DNA of 64,000 bases from positions 22,913,406 through 22,977,405 of the forward strand of contig OZ020514.1 of NCBI GenBank assembly GCA_963971425.1, read 5' to 3'. This DNA comes from Bryoerythrophyllum caledonicum. Its lineage: Eukaryota > Streptophyta > Bryopsida > Pottiales > Pottiaceae. Below the pieces are notes generated by a model. That model worked only from the letters and a program-made list of their open reading frames with translations. It ran no database searches and was not told where the DNA came from. This document shows, piece after piece, positions 11,363-22,690 of the stretch (its first letter is position 1; each line of letters opens with the position of its first letter). The position numbers and the translations under genes were made by a program.

Positions 11363-11456
11363 GTAATTTTCATTGACTTTAGTGTGTGTTCGTCTTGTCC
11401 AAGGATTGTTTGCGGAGGAGTTTGTCCGTTGTCCTCAACCGGCGGCCACACAAGTG

Positions 11457-11990
11457 GCTTAATATTGTTCTGGATATTAATGGCATCCTGTGCGAGACAC
11501 AGCATGCCCCTGGGTTGTCTAGAGGCTTAGGGAGTCAGACAGCGTATTCTTGCACCGTCCCTACGTACATAGGTCCCAAAGTTGTATATACTCGCCTTGG
11601 AGTTTGTGCGTTTCCTGGGGACATCCAAAACATTACGAACATTGCCTGCACAGTCTACATGAAGGATCTTGGCACTGAAAAGGATATCTTTTTGAAGACT
11701 TTGTCGAACCATTTTCTTAATTGATTGGGTAGTAAATACGCTTCAACAAATATTTTTTTCATTGACGATAGCCTTATTAAGCACATGCTTGATTTGTCCG
11801 AGAATGTCCTTGGATTTTAACTTAGTCGCACAAACATGATGGTATCAAAGAGGATTCGGTTCTAGTGGAGGAACTGTTGCTATATCTTCTTGGTCTTTAT
11901 CTCTTGGGAAGCGGTCTAGTAGAATATTGGTCCGTACATCTCACGGGTTGGGACATGTTCTGTAAATGATTCGAAGACATGTGGTCTATA
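11457..11990 (+). pseudogene. Gene A, FCP1-like HAD phosphatase segment (deleted)
   Basis: The segment opens after the acceptor-like GGCCACACAAG with WLNIVLDINGILC, HAD motif I in the FCP1/NLI-phosphatase style, with Asn in place of the second Asp of DxDx(T/V). The stretch that carries motif II in gene B (IITIWNSTM) is missing: the reading jumps from GPKVVYTRLGVCAF to YMKDLGTEKDIFLKTL. Motif III survives downstream as FFIDDSLIKHML (11750-11790), after stop TGA at 11722, and a tail GLVEYWSVH matches gene B. So this copy cannot encode a working HAD fold. Confidence 0.6.
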
Positions 11991-12009
11991 CACCGATATC
12001 CTGAATGCA

Positions 12010-12294
12010 ATTGAAGCCTCTATTTTTCCATTGCCACTGTGGCCTTGTTCGATTCTCAAATCTCTGCGTTTGAATTTGGAGAATCGAACTCTTGCAAAGC
12101 GCATTTTCTATGGCAGTTTGAAGGATGCTCCTTACTCATACTTGCTAATGGTGCATTTATGTGTTCACCTCGTTAATACACTGTTGATTCATTCTTTTTG
12201 TGTCGTTCCTAGATTGATGTCAAGCAGCATTGCACCCATACAATTTAGCTTCACTAAGCCAATTTATATTTGGTTGGATGGTAAATGTGCTTAG
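12010..12294 (+). pseudogene. Gene A, post-HAD segment
   Basis: The frame contains SLRLNLENRTLAKRIFYGSL and then KDAPYSYLLMVHL. It aligns with gene B RLNPDNCTPAKYILYDGLRN followed by ATYPRSLTVRV (31830-31975). The function of this block is unknown. It is recognised only because the two paralogues keep it. Confidence 0.45.
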
Positions 12295-12540
12295 TAAATG
12301 TACCCTTGAGCATTTAGCTCTATTCAACCTGAAAGACACTTGGTTGGATCTTAATGTTATTGACTTAACATATGTTGTTTAACACTATTTGGCCTAAAAA
12401 TAGATTTGTTTGAATTGTGTGTGACACCTTTGTGCAAGAATCCTCAAAAAAACGTCTCTTCACTTGCATTCTCTTGGAGAATAGCGCTAAATCCAAATTG
12501 TCTCCTTTAGATCCTACCTGCCGCAACTCGGTCCCCAAAC

Positions 12541-12681
12541 CAAACGTTGATGAGGTGCGTAGGCAAGGATTGCTACATCTTTTAGACAACCCATTGATGC
12601 AAGAGAATGGTTCAATGTAGACTCGTCAACGTAAGAGGGCATTTTTTAAGTCCCGTATAGAGGCTTATGGAGGAACTCCCT
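12541..12681 (+). pseudogene. Gene A, C-terminal exon
   Basis: The conserved end of the protein: VDEVRRQGLLHLLDNPLMQE, then a stop (TAG at 12618) replacing the Trp of gene B, then RAFFKSRIEAYGGTP and the natural stop at 12679-12681. Gene B has the same 46 codons without the stop. The close match at the very end shows the two genes share the same 3' boundary. Confidence 0.65.
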
Positions 12682-12689
12682 AGATTATT

Positions 12690-15600
12690 TTATCAATCAT
12701 GATATGATTGTGTTTTACCTTGGGACAAATGAATATTGCAAGTGATTTTTTTTATGAAGTTTTCAATAAGCTTGAATTTAAGAATATGCTTTTATTTTTG
12801 TAACCATTTTTGTGACATTTGAATATTTTTATCCTTCCTTGCAGTAAAATATTACATGTTGGATGCATTGTCTCTATACTTTGCCCCTACAAATGTCTAT
12901 TAAAATCTATATTTCAAGGAGCATAAACCTTTTAAAGTCGTGGAAATATCTCAATACAAAGAATATGGTGTTAGAACTTACCTAGCAAGGCATAGAAGAA
13001 ACTGCACTTACCCAAGAACGGACTAGAGCTCCTGAAGCTAACCTTGCTAGAAATGAAAAAAATGCAAGGAAGGAGGATGCATATGGCAATCCTAGATAAA
13101 GATGATGGCAAATCCATCATGGCCAAGCTAGCCTAGACCCTCCACTTGAATTCATTGCACTTTCCAATTGCAAATTAAGGAACCGCCATCATTTGAATCT
13201 TGATTTTGAATCTTGAATAAGACTCCATGAGAAACTGACATTGCTATTAGACAAATGTCTTAGGGACTTGGATTTCATGATGTTGTCCTTGACGGTAGGG
13301 AGTTACTGGTGAAGGAAGAATGTTGCACCCAAATATAGAAAGAGATGCAATGGAGCCGTTGGTCACCTCCAAGTGCTACTCATAATATGAGTTTGCTCCA
13401 TCTCTCCCTCTCCATGTGTCTCTATTTTCATTGATTGTTGAGCCAAGGGACGTTAGTTGGTGGTTTAGAAGCGAAGGGACGTGATAGGAGGTACATAGCT
13501 ATTAGATCCTACTGAAGTTTATAATAGAAAACTGTTCTAAGGTTAGTTTTGATTGGCTATGGATGGGGGGGAGAGTTTGGACACCATTGATTTTGAAAGG
13601 GAACTCAATATAAGCATCTCACTATTAACTAGGTGTGAGAGCGGAAGTAGTTCAATTTTGCTCCTAATCCGGCTTGATTATGAGGTACCGATAGAGCTTG
13701 AGGTGGGATTTAGAATTACGACGTGGCGACTATTGCAAATGGTGGTTCAATTTAGGCGTACAAGTGGGTATTCGCTATGTACTTACTCGTCTTCGCAACC
13801 ATGTTCAAGCTTGAGATGCTAGTGGGAACCACCACCGTGGTAGACCTCTATAACATCTCCATTTAGGACTTAGAGTTGTTTCTTGTGCTCTTGTATTTCC
13901 TAGAAGGATATACTTCAACGGCCTTAAAGAGTTGCTACAAACGCCGGTGGAGTTTGAAGGTGTTGCGGGCACTCATTTTAAATAGTTGTTTGATGCGTGC
14001 TGCAATTACTAAGCTAGCTTACAAGAGCCCATGATTTGTGCCAACATCAAAAATTTCTTGACCTTGGAGAACTGTTCACCGCCAGTATGCGTAACAATAC
14101 TGGCGGCAAAGCACGTCATTCATCTTCAGTGCCAACGCAATGCAAGATTGTCGATACTACCTGGACATTCTTGATCACTTGTCCAAGGAAGACCACATTC
14201 AACAATATGAATGGAATAGACATGAGCACATGAATGGACGCGTGCATACTTGAATCAATTCCAAGAGGATAAAGGCTTGGATCCAATAGTGTAGAAGGAC
14301 TAAAGGTGGTGTAATAGTTGATATATAAATGCTAGGTCTAGATTATAAATGTGTATTAATAGTACAATTGTAGTTATGACATTATTCAGTGTTTGGCAGC
14401 ATATAAAAAATCAAATGTTCTAGGGAGTAGAGGTGTAGTCTGAATTTGTTCTTTGGAAGACTAAATGGCAACTGTCAGTCTAATTGTGAGGAGTTTTTTA
14501 GAGCTTGATTACATTATATTATCTGTTATTATCATTATCAGACATGTTTGCGCACGAGTGAGACGATCATGTCAACAAAAAGCCATGACATTTGAAAACA
14601 AATGAAGTTTCCATATTTCAAATACATGTCAAGGATCAAACTTTTAGTGGATGTAGGATTTGCAAGCTTTCGATTCAGGATGCAACTATATACAATGCTT
14701 GTGTGATGGATACCATAGAACTTGTAGGCGAGACAATATATTAGTACTTGTAGTCCAAGCTCAAGTTTAGATTCTCAGCACTCTCAAACGATCAAAACAA
14801 CTTAAGTATATCTGCATCTGCCTCGTTGTCTATGTATCTACATACACGCAAATCAAAATGACAAGAAGGGATTGTAATAAAAGCACGTATGGATTTCCCA
14901 TTGGAATAAGTGGGGATTTTTTTACTGTGCTAGCAATACAATACAATAAGTGGCAACAATACAAGCACAATCAGATTCTCCATTAAAAGAATCCTTGAGG
15001 AAAGACTTTAGTTTTGCATTAAATACAACTGTCAACCATCAACTAGACAATGTCTTAGCCAATTGATTGGCATGCCTGAATAAAATTCCTTGCGTTCTAT
15101 ACAAGTTTGTCGAGAATGGTTTGGCCACAATATGAAACATACATCAAATTAAATTTAGCTGATAACATACGTAGAGAGGCAAAGGCATCAAGAACAATTG
15201 AATTGGGCTTTGACAGTGCTTTGATGAGCATATGAAGGAATGTTGAATCCTTTCATGGACCCCACTCTGGGGGACTCTATCGTTCATAGCTTGTAAGTCC
15301 GATGTGGTGAAATTATAAAGCACGATAGAGTCATCAACCTCCATTCCAAAGTCTTTGAGATCGGCATTGGTAGTATATGTAAAACTATTCTCCGGCATTG
15401 TCATGCGTACCAAGGGCTAAATCCTGAACCATTGTCATTGCCCAAGATTGAAGTGAAGTACTGTACATAGATTTGAAGATTGTAGAACAATGCAAAAATT
15501 CAACAATTCGGATATTAAAGGTGGAACTACAATGAACATTTGGTTTTTCAAATGATGATTTCGGGGGCAATTTTTGTCCAATTTGAAAGTTTTTGGTGGC

Positions 15601-16820
15601 TATCCAAACTGATTTGAAAAGACGCTTCCAATGGCACCTTACCCATCTTCAAATCCGTCTTAAATAAAAATTTGAAGCGATTATTTTTGGGCAGATTTCT
15701 TGAGTTTTGGTTGAAAGTTTGAGGAGGCATATCTTTATTAGTTTTGCACCAATTCTATCGAGTGAGGTAACTAGCTTATGTGTTTTTTTAAGAAGATTCC
15801 ATTGGTATATGGTACATCTTCTAATTGGTTGTGATGCAAAAGTTATGAGCAATTTTGTTAGGCTAATGTTTTTGATATTAAACACTAAATGTAAACAAAT
15901 TGACATTTTGTGAAAGTCAGGTCATAGGGGTAGTTACACTATTGGTGCCATAACACTAATGAACAATATTAGTGTAGTGAGATTTGTACGTTTAGGAAAG
16001 GATTAATACAGGACCAAAGCGGTAGATCGTTGATCTCCCACCACTCTCCTAGCATTTGAAGTTCATATGACTTGGCCTAGGACAAAACATCGGACTGTAT
16101 TTTAGAAAAGTCGTGCACAAACAACAAAATCCCACTTAAGGTCGAGGCACCCATACCTGACCGGGTCCCCATAACCAATGACCAATCTGTAGTGTACAAG
16201 AATATCTGCCAGATGTAAGACCCGTTCCTAGATTGAGTTGCGTCAGGTGCAATTTCGATGGCTTGCAATTAAAATAAAGTGTTCTTGGAATAAGTTGGCA
16301 TCGTTTACTAAAATGGTTGGCAACTTGGTTTGAAATGGATGACGGCTTGGTTGATAATTAGGTAGTGTGATAGCAATGGATGGGTATATAGGTTAGCTGA
16401 AATTGAAGTGGTGACGAAGCAGGTTTCTATGATTAGGGAGACAGTTATTGGTGGCTGCAATATTGCATTGTACACATGTTGATTAGCAAGATCTCATTCT
16501 TCACTTGACGATATCTAGTCACTTCCAAAATACATTCTTAGATCCAAATGATATACAAGTGAGTTATAAAAACATGTGCTCTGATCCGAATCCAACATCA
16601 CAGTTCATTATTCTGAATTTGCATGATTACATTGCAGTTTTGATAGTTTGACTTGCATCGACATTGCTCACGGCTAGTGTAATTTGCAACATACTTGGTC
16701 GCATCTATTGTGATACGTAGTTGAATGGAAAGTGCGAGAGCTAGAGTCACAGGATTAATCGATCACGTCTAATCATTGGGATGGAAGCTAAGTTGCTCAC
16801 GCAAGAGCCAAAGTTCCAAC
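12690..16820. other. Intergenic stretch without a recognised gene
   Basis: Only short, unrelated frames are present (for example 13553-13822, 14036-14233 and 15144-15413). None shows a motif, repeats elsewhere in the window, or continues through splice-like sites. Composition is AT-rich with no tandem structure. Confidence 0.5.
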
Positions 16821-16824
16821 ATAC

Positions 16825-18346
16825 TTGTACATAGACTGCCTATTTCGGCACTTGTTTCCTCACTTCGGAGCCGGAGTCGCACTTGCTGCAAAGCAGATTA
16901 CTTTATTTAGATACCTTGATATTGATGAGGATAAACTCATGGCAAATGAAGGTAGCCGAAGGAGTGGCCGTAGGCATCATGTAGTACATGGCCAACACAA
17001 CTTCCCGGTCCAGGACAGTGATGCAGACTTCACTAATGAGCTTGACTTTGGAGGCTCCTTCGAGAGCAAGGACAATTATTACAATGGCGAAGAGGATTCT
17101 CCAATAGGAACTTAGGGAGTGGATTATACAAACCTTGAGGTGGTGCAACAACATCGCGCGGATGGAAGAGGGGCATTTTATACTCCAAGACTTGTAGCGG
17201 CATGTGTTGGGGGAACTGCTGCGGGAGGGAATGTGGGGAATGGAGCTCGAGGCACGGGCTACATTGCAGATTAGTCATGCGGTCGAATTCTTTGCAGTAG
17301 GAGGACTCTACGCCGAGAGAAGGTGGGTTTAACCATGTAGATGAGAATTAACTTCAACAGGCTGCCGACTGCTGCAACCCAACTGCGGAGTCAAAGGCTG
17401 GGAAGGAGGAGCCTTCAAAGCCAATGTGACGACAAGAATTTGCAGTCCCCGCAAGGTACACATGTAGAGGACATCACATGTACTAACCTGCCTTCCGATT
17501 GTTACTCTTTCCGACGTGTCCTATACAATATCGGAATGAGAAGCACAAGTTTCCAGAGTCACAGGCATGGTTTGGAGCAACACGGACTAAAGACAAGTTT
17601 ATGGACAAATGAGCAACTTAGGAAAGCATTAGGAGTTGTAGATGATGGAATGAGCATGAGGAAGACAGCTACCACGTACAACATACCATACTCTAATTTC
17701 AGGGAATGGTGCTATGGCATTTGCAGCACAAGGAAGATTTTGTGTGGAGTTGGCGTGCAACATTGCACTAGCTACAGAAGTCCAATGTAAGCTCGCAAAT
17801 TAGTTGGGAAAATGACTACAAAGAAATTGTACAAGTTTGCAAGAAGCTCCTACCAAGAACCACTGAGGCAGATCTTGGTAGACGGAACTTCTTCTACCGA
17901 GTCATAGGCGGATATTCGAATGCTACACCCAAGCTATTCCAATTCAGGCGACATCCACATGGGAAACTATGGAATAATTTGGGACGTTTGGTGTGAGATT
18001 AGGGAGAGACCAATGATCTTGACCTTTGCAATGCCTTGCAATGGAAAGAATTGTAGTGGAAGGAGGCTTGGAAGGAGGAAGCAATCGACTTCCTACTTGA
18101 GGAACATAGTCCGGATACTATGAGGACAGTCAAAGCACTTTGGGACTCCAAAATGTTACGTGCTTTGATAAACTCGGATGGGCCTCACCGGAAGACGCCA
18201 GCAGCTCGTAGATTGCTTGGTAATGGGGATGGAACACGCGCAAGTGGTGAGCCGGGTACAACCCAAATTGGTCGAGCCAAACAAAAAAGAGCTGAAGCGT
18301 CGGAAGGTAGTGCGAGTGGAAAACAAAGTGGGGCACGACGTGCATA
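16825..18346 (+). pseudogene. Relic with a pipsqueak-type helix-turn-helix
   Basis: Three in-line pieces are visible. Piece one (to 17115) has basic SRRSGRRHH and then acidic DSDADFTNELDFGGSFESKD. Piece two (17341-17790) carries WTNEQLRKALGVVDDGMSMR followed by KTATTYNIPYSNFREWCYG, a good match to the HTH_psq/CENP-B-N type DNA-binding fold (W..e.L..Al..v..g.s.rkaA..y.IP.s..r). Piece three (about 17880-18346) has RRNFFYRVIGGYSNATPKLF and ends at TAG 18344, with three internal stops. Such domains occur in pogo/Tigger-like transposases and derived transcription factors. No DDE domain was seen, so I call it a DNA-binding protein relic. Confidence 0.55.
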
Positions 18347-18519
18347 GGCAAATAGAATGCATGATGAAGGCGTAGCATTTATGAACATTTTGTATATTGC
18401 GGCATTGTCAAAGGCAATATAAGGACATCTTTAAAGCTTGAATCCATTCTTAGCAGCTAACTTTAAAACACTTAAATGATTTTTTACCATTTAATTCCCT
18501 CAATTTTCAAGAGAACTAC

Positions 18520-18835
18520 TTTACATGAATAGTACGCGCCCAACTCAAGGGCGCGGGTATACGTATGCGCCCAATCCTGCGTCGCGCGCATACATGCGCG
18601 CCTGATCGTATCTATTGCGCGCGAGACCTTTAATGCACGCGCCCGACTAATATGGGCACGCGCGCGGTCACTGTTCATACACGCCCGATCCCGCTCGTAC
18701 GCGCCAAGCCCCTTTTTGTTCGCGCTTGGCCACAATGAATGTTCGCTGCCAGTCATTATTGATACGTGCATGTCCCATCTCATACACGCGCGGCCTAGGT
18801 TCTCATGCGCGCCTGACTATAAGTTCGGGAATCGA
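18520..18835. repeat. Small GC-rich TACGCGCCC-type array
   Basis: About 300 bp of units such as GTACGCGCCCAACTC and ATGCGCGCCTGAC belong to the same unit family as 6495-8570, but more decayed. The 99-aa minus-strand frame over it is repeat-derived. It sits between the psq relic and the family-3 repeat. Confidence 0.75.
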
Positions 18836-19855
18836 ACCTGAATGGGCCCACTTCCTAGGCGCTTTAGTGTACAACTACCACGTGGCGGCTGCTTGCTTGG
18901 CACTATTAGGAAGTGTTTTACGATGTCTATTGACACCCTTTTACTCACGGCAACCCTTCACATTAGTTCTAAGTATGGATTTAAGTGGCCCTTTCGAAAT
19001 GAGGGATACGAAGAAGAGAATGAAGAAACGACTATGTGATGCAGGTCGGGTATGCAACCACAAGCAGAAGAAACGCCTTCACATATTCATTGATGATAAG
19101 CTGAAGAGTTTCAAGGCTAAAGAGATGTACGAAGTCTGTGGACAATTATAGTGTGTGCAAAGTACATTTCTTGGTGTCATTTGGGACATTTATAGAGTGT
19201 TCAAGGTACATTGTCTGGTGTCATTTGGGACAAATGTGGCCGCATTTGCGGTATTCGCAACTTCAGCGGTACGACAAGAGTATCTTAAATTACCGCTCCA
19301 ATTAAGTATTCCAAGAGCGGTGCATCTAAGCGTACCAACACATGTTCAACGAGGCGAGGGTTCACCGCAACAAGGTGAATCTATCTATTTTACGTATGGC
19401 GTACGCAGAAGTTATACTTGGAATAGTAGTCGATTGGAGGACGATGAAAATACAGCCAAACTCCAAGATGACACCAGTAACCACGGCGAGACTACCGATA
19501 GAGCGCAAGTTTGGTTCTTCGGCTCAATTCTGCCCTCCAAGAAACACCGACTATTGGAGAAGAATCCGGCAAGGAAGAAGATGTGATTGAAATGAACACA
19601 GTTGCGTACGAGAACATCAATAATAACCTAGAGTCTTCGGATGATGTTCCAATTGGCCGCGAGGTTCATCTTGAACTTCTTGCTAAATATGAGCAAAGCT
19701 TACAAAAAAACAAGAATCTAATAGAAGAAGCCAGACGTGGCATACCTGCAAGACCTAAAGAATGCAGCCACAGCATAGAACTTCAAAAATTATGCACAAA
19801 ACTCCAAGAAAGGACAATCCACTTCAGGAAAATGCCAAGTTGGTGTTTACATTAA
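18834..19855 (+). pseudogene. Family-3 relic, copy 1 (coiled-coil protein, unknown)
   Basis: A set of frames includes KQKKRLHIFIDDKLKSFKAK (about 19065-19125), EARVHRNKVNLSILRMAYAE with VDWRTMKIQ (19350-19455), and a charged helix LAKYEQSLQKNKNLIEEARR (19680-19740). The same blocks in the same order recur at 21266-21880. No family was recognised. The helix looks like coiled coil. Stops and frame changes between blocks mark it as decayed. Confidence 0.4.
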
Positions 19856-19989
19856 AGTCGTAGAATTTGATAGCAATGGAAGTAGTGCCATGAATGATAA
19901 ATGGGCAAGTTTGTAACATTTTGAACTCATAGACCTTGAGAATTTTGTAATTTGCACTCCATTTGTAAATGGCTTGAGTTCTTTACAAT

Positions 19990-20590
19990 GTTGTTTATCT
20001 ATGATATAAATCAAGTTTTTATGGTTCAGCATGTTTAGAAATTTGTAACATGTAATAAAGTGAATGCCGTGTAAAATCTTGCATATGATTAAATTAAATA
20101 TTTAATGACTATATATTGATCTTCCATGATTGTACAACTTCATCTTTTTCAATCAATAAATTAAACTTATTTTAGTCTATTATTATTTATTCAATTCAAT
20201 AAAGTCATAATATGGTATCTTAAGTAATATTTGAAAATCCACTACAGTAGAATATAAATGGTGCATTTAAAGCAGTAATCATCGCGAATTTATTTGTAGT
20301 GGAATTTATATCATGTGTTGAAAAATAAAACTTCAATTTTGTCTCAAACATGTATGATTTGTACGTTTCATTGAAAAGATAATTAATCATTGAAGACTCC
20401 ATAAAAAAATCATCTTACTTACTTGCATAATAAATGATTCATGATGTATTCAATTCCCCAATATTAATGCAACGTTAATATTCTTGGTTGAATATTATAT
20501 TATAAGTAATTAATTGCGACGGTACGCTTAAATGCAATGCTCCTTTAAATGTTATTGGTGAAGTAGCCTAGGTTGGCCCTATTTTTACGC
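19990..20590. other. AT-rich spacer between family-3 copies
   Basis: Very AT-rich with no coding signal on either strand. The small frames are chance. Confidence 0.55.
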
Positions 20591-20693
20591 CGTAGTAGTG
20601 AATATTGCGAGTATGGCCACATGTACCCCATATGACACCATCCAATATACTGTGCACATTGTGCAAATGTCCACGGTTTTTGAACAGCCTCTC

Positions 20694-20755
20694 AACCAAA
20701 AAATGCCTTCAGCTCTTCATCAATCAATATGTGAAGGCGCTTCTTCTGTTTTTTT
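20694..20755 (-). repeat. Inverted copy of a family-3 block
   Basis: On the minus strand this encodes KKQKKRLHILIDEELKAFFG, matching KQKKRLHIFIDDKLKSFKAK read on the plus strand at about 19065-19125. At the DNA level CGCCTTCACATATT(C/G)ATTGATGA is shared. So family 3 is present in both orientations within 1.7 kb. Confidence 0.7.
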
Positions 20756-21265
20756 ACGTAAGTGTTGTTTATCACATTGTCGTTTTCTAGGTGTCTTACG
20801 AGTGATAAATGGCTCTCCAGAATCCATGGTTTGAGTTGGCGTGAAGAGGAGGAGGAAATACAATGATGTCTACAGACAACGTAAAACACTTCCCAAAAGT
20901 GCCAAGCAAGCAAAATTGGGTTTGTATATGAAAATTTTATTTATATTACGATATATTATAACAAATTTGGCACTATTACAGTTTAGTGAATTTGTTTGGT
21001 TGGCTCAAATGATTTGACTTTTAACTTCCAGAAATCTATGACATATAGTGAGAAATTGATTTACATACAAAAAATCATAAACAACCCAATATTTTTGAAG
21101 TGTTCAAGGAAAGTAGTCAAACACCATAATCTTTCAAAAACATCTTCTAAAAATATTATAAACACAATACTAATACTTTCTTACTAATTTTCTTTCCGAA
21201 AGTTAGTACCTTCAATTAGCATGGAAATTGATTTGTATGATAAACTTATACTCATATTTAGATAT

Positions 21266-21880
21266 TTGTGACGAGGCCAAAGTGCACCGCAACTCAATAA
21301 ATATATCTATTTTACGGATGGTTTACGCGGAGGTGGTACTTTTCATACTGGTTGATTGGAGAACGATGGAAATCCAAGATGGCGCCGGTCATTGGATTGA
21401 CAATACCGTATTTGCAGAAGTTTTCAAGAGAAGGTCTCGGGAGAACAAACGAAGTTGAGCCTTTGAATGACAAAGTTGAGTGGTTTCAAACTTCAACTGA
21501 CGACTCGGATGTTGTATGTGTTCCTTGCATGCGTAGGCAAAAAGAGTGATCCTTCAAAGCAGGTTTGAACAAAGAGCCATTGATTTCGAAACAAGATGGT
21601 AAAGAAGAGGATGCCTTGAAGAGTGATGCGGTACGTGAGGAGGGCGTGGATACAAACAAAAAATCCGCGGAGGGTGACTTGGTAAACCATGACGATTATC
21701 TTTGAGTTCATAATCGACTTGAGCAAAGTTGGAAGATAATTGAGGATCTAGTAGAAGAAGTTCAATAGAAAGAAAATAAAGTTCAAGAATGTCATAAAGG
21801 ACTTCAAGAACTAAAGGAAGATGTTCGGAAAAGCAATCGTCTTCACGCAATACTCACTGGCTATAGTGGCGTTTAGAACT
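21266..21880 (+). pseudogene. Family-3 relic, copy 2
   Basis: EAKVHRNSINISILRMVYAE and VDWRTMEIQ match copy 1 at about 19350-19455, roughly 75% identical by eye at DNA level. The charged helix (RLEQSWKIIEDLVEEVQ, near 21720) follows with a stop after it. The copies are direct repeats about 1.9 kb apart. Unknown function. Confidence 0.45.
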
Positions 21881-22159
21881 TAAATAGTGCTAGAAATGTA
21901 CATAGAACATCGTTGCAACGTTTGGGAACAAGAGCATTCGGCAAATTTGTAATTGCCACTAAATATTGAGTGAAATTTTGTATATTTTATGAAACCTTGT
22001 ATATTGAGTGGAATCATAGAAAATTGCAAAACAAAATTTACCCTAAACCTTGTATATTATGTGGAATTTTATAAGATTTTTGATATATCCAAATGTTAAA
22101 TAGTGTTGCAATGTTTCAATTAGCAACGAACTAGTGCAAACCTTGAAGTAGTTTGGAAG

Positions 22160-22680
22160 AATCTAAATCGCGCGCGCCCAATCCTCAGTGTACGTTGTGG
22201 AAATCCGTTCCCAAAAGGTTTCAGATATAACCTTCAAATCCGGAGAACGAAGGTAAAAATGAAAAAATTATTAAATAGAACAGTGTAGAATAATACAACT
22301 AGGTAGAAATAAGGAATAAAAATTCTAGACCTAACCGAAAACGTTAAACACTGTTATCATTAGCACTTTTTCGGAAATCGGACATCCGGAGCAGCCGAAG
22401 AATGTCCAAAATGTTTCGGATGACATCCGGATCCGGAAACGACATCATGAGTCTGACAGCACTAATGGATGTCCGTACGTCGTGTCATATGTAAAAAAAC
22501 TCACAAAAAGAGCTTCACCATTTGTCCTTTTCTGCTTTCTGTCTCTTTCTCTCTTTCTCTCTTCTTTTGCCTTCCGTCTTCTACTGTAATAGTCTAGAGC
22601 TGTTCCAATAGTTGAGGGCTTTTTGTAAGGTCAGTGCCTGCAGGTGTCATCGGAGGTATTATGAGGTTTGAAGGGTTCCA
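22160..22680. other. Spacer upstream of family-2 copy 1
   Basis: Starts with a trace of the GC-rich repeat (GCGCGCGCCCAATCCTCAG near 22170). Then come CATCCGGA motifs (22385-22440) and a pyrimidine-rich stretch (22520-22580) that might be promoter-proximal. No TATA box was placed with confidence. Confidence 0.4.
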
Positions 22681-22690
22681 TTTTTAGGCC

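Larger units (their letters stand above)
3843..12681 (+). pseudogene. Gene A: decayed ParB-like / methylase-like / FCP1-HAD multi-domain gene
   Basis: This is the overall extent. The segments, listed separately, occur in the same order as in gene B (24944-32208): ParB-like segment, methyltransferase-like region split by an intron or insertion, linker with coiled coil, FCP1-like HAD segment, and C-terminal tail. Plausible GT donors (5244, 9135, 11363) and AG acceptors (9364, about 11456) support a spliced plant gene. In-frame stops at 4770, 5172, 5187, 5918, 10846 and 12618, a deletion in the HAD part and a 2.4-kb repeat insertion argue that it no longer makes the full protein. Function is inferred from motifs only. 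The family could be host or transposon-derived. Confidence 0.65.

Noticed and set aside
12690..16820. Short frames such as 13553-13822 and 15649-15906
   Set aside because: No motif, no second copy, no splice-site support. They are of the length expected by chance in this much sequence.
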